Shown here in pieces: positions 63,511-64,000 of a stretch of DNA of 64,000 nt; positions within the stretch are counted from its first letter, which is position 1; each line of letters starts with the position of its first letter. The DNA is from Pyxidicoccus xibeiensis (lineage in GTDB: Bacteria > Myxococcota > Myxococcia > Myxococcales > Myxococcaceae), in contig NZ_JAJVKV010000006.1 in assembly GCF_024198175.1 (NCBI RefSeq), positions 310,001-374,000 of the forward strand, read 5' to 3'. Made by a program: the position numbers and the translations under genes. A model generated the notes under the pieces. That model did not search any database and had not been told where the DNA came from. It worked only from the letters and a program-made list of their open reading frames with translations.

Positions 63511-63620
63511 TCGCGAGCGGATTGTAGAACGACCGGGCGGGTGGCTTTCATGCTCGATTCGGGGCCCGCTGCCCAGGGTTTCTCACCGCACGCCTGCCTG
63601 CCCTCCCATGAGGGCGGCCG
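63511..63620. other. Short gap before the last gene
   Basis: 110 bp between addB and the convergent-side end of the last gene. I see no gene, repeat or clear hairpin here. Confidence 0.4.
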
Positions 63621-63995
63621 CTAGTACACGCTGTCGATGAACTGCGCGGCCACGCCCGTCGCCAGCGTCGTGAGGGCGGCATGAATCTGGTAGCTCTTGT
63701 TCGAGCGCTCGATGAGGTCCTCGTCGTAGTTCGCGACCTCGTACTTCACGCGGTTGGTGAGGTTCACGTCCTGCGTGAAGAAGCCGAACATCTGGGTGAT
63801 GGCCGAGTCCAGGTTCGCCAGGGCCTTCCGGTCATGCACGGTGATGCCCACCTCGAAGTGCGCGGGCTTCAGGGCCAGCGAGTGGGAGCCATCGAAGTGG
63901 ACCTCCACCGAGATGGCCGCCGCGCCCAGAGCCTTCAGCGCCTGGATGTGCGCATACCGCACCTTGCTCTGCACCGCGAAACTCGAACCCGCCAT
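63621..63995 (-). CDS. Unknown protein, possibly truncated by the window edge
   Basis: 124 residues if ATG 63995 is the true start, but only five bases precede it, so an upstream start cannot be excluded. Mixed alpha/beta sequence with VEVHFDGSHSLALKPAHFEVGITVHD, FFTQDVNLTNRVKYEVANYDEDL and a C-terminal helix LTTLATGVAAQFIDSVY. No signal peptide visible. Family not recognised. Confidence 0.6.
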   Translation of the reverse strand: MAGSSFAVQSKVRYAHIQALKALGAAAISVEVHFDGSHSLALKPAHFEVGITVHDRKALANLDSAITQMFGFFTQDVNLTNRVKYEVANYDEDLIERSNKSYQIHAALTTLATGVAAQFIDSVY

Positions 63996-64000
63996 CGTCG

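Overview
The window is one contiguous piece of a high-GC chromosome (about 70% GC by eye) from a myxobacterium, most likely Myxococcus or a close relative such as Pyxidicoccus or Corallococcus. The evidence is a CdnL protein that looks nearly identical to the Myxococcus xanthus one as I remember it, a MYXO-CTERM surface-anchoring tail, very strong GC bias at third codon positions, and many lipoproteins and FHA proteins. Genes are densely packed and often overlap by 4 bp. I saw no rRNA, tRNA, insertion sequence, prophage, integrase or CRISPR array.

Layout. 1-5.7 kb: a plus-strand cell-surface unit of a 5'-nucleotidase cut by the window edge, a large lipoprotein and an outer-membrane barrel. 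5.8-9.5 kb: a GspE/PilB-type ATPase translationally coupled to a MYXO-CTERM matrixin-like protein whose zinc site looks dead. 9.5-13.9 kb: tetrapyrrole genes (hemA, hemC, hemD) with a CcsA/HemX-type membrane protein and a small unknown. 14-16.4 kb: thioredoxin, PPK2 polyphosphate kinase, a small AT-hook plus Cys/His protein, and a PilZ protein. 16.5-21 kb: mreC-mreD-mrdA-rodA, the cell-elongation operon, without mreB. 21.2-25.5 kb: a PpiD/SurA-like periplasmic folding factor, a GAF-GGDEF protein, maf, a YggS-type PLP protein and a zinc ribbon.

25.8-29.3 kb: DUF3108-DUF4091-DUF3108, a probable secreted or envelope operon. 29.4-33.3 kb: a porin-like protein, an imelysin-family lipoprotein and a di-heme DUF1111 lipoprotein behind a possible Fur box, hence a likely iron-acquisition operon. 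33.7-35.9 kb: a 46-bp tandem repeat abutting a Gly/Thr/Pro-rich secreted protein. 36-40.7 kb: DUF507 and uvrB-uvrC. 40.8-44 kb: an M28 peptidase and cysS. 44.2-53.8 kb: two FHA membrane proteins, cdnL, comEC, a CBM9-like lipoprotein, a DUF2071 protein and a second intergenic repeat array. 53.8-64 kb: a TPR protein, purA, and an AddAB-like helicase-nuclease pair, then the end of an unknown gene.

The housekeeping genes are ordinary. The parts most worth a second look are the AddA subunit with an apparently inactivated nuclease site, the pseudo-protease/ATPase pair, the Cys-repeat tail on the nucleotidase, the DUF3108/DUF4091 operon, the putative Fur-controlled iron locus, and two unrelated intergenic repeat arrays that share a period of about 46 bp. 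All functional calls rest on motif recognition by eye; no database search was run.
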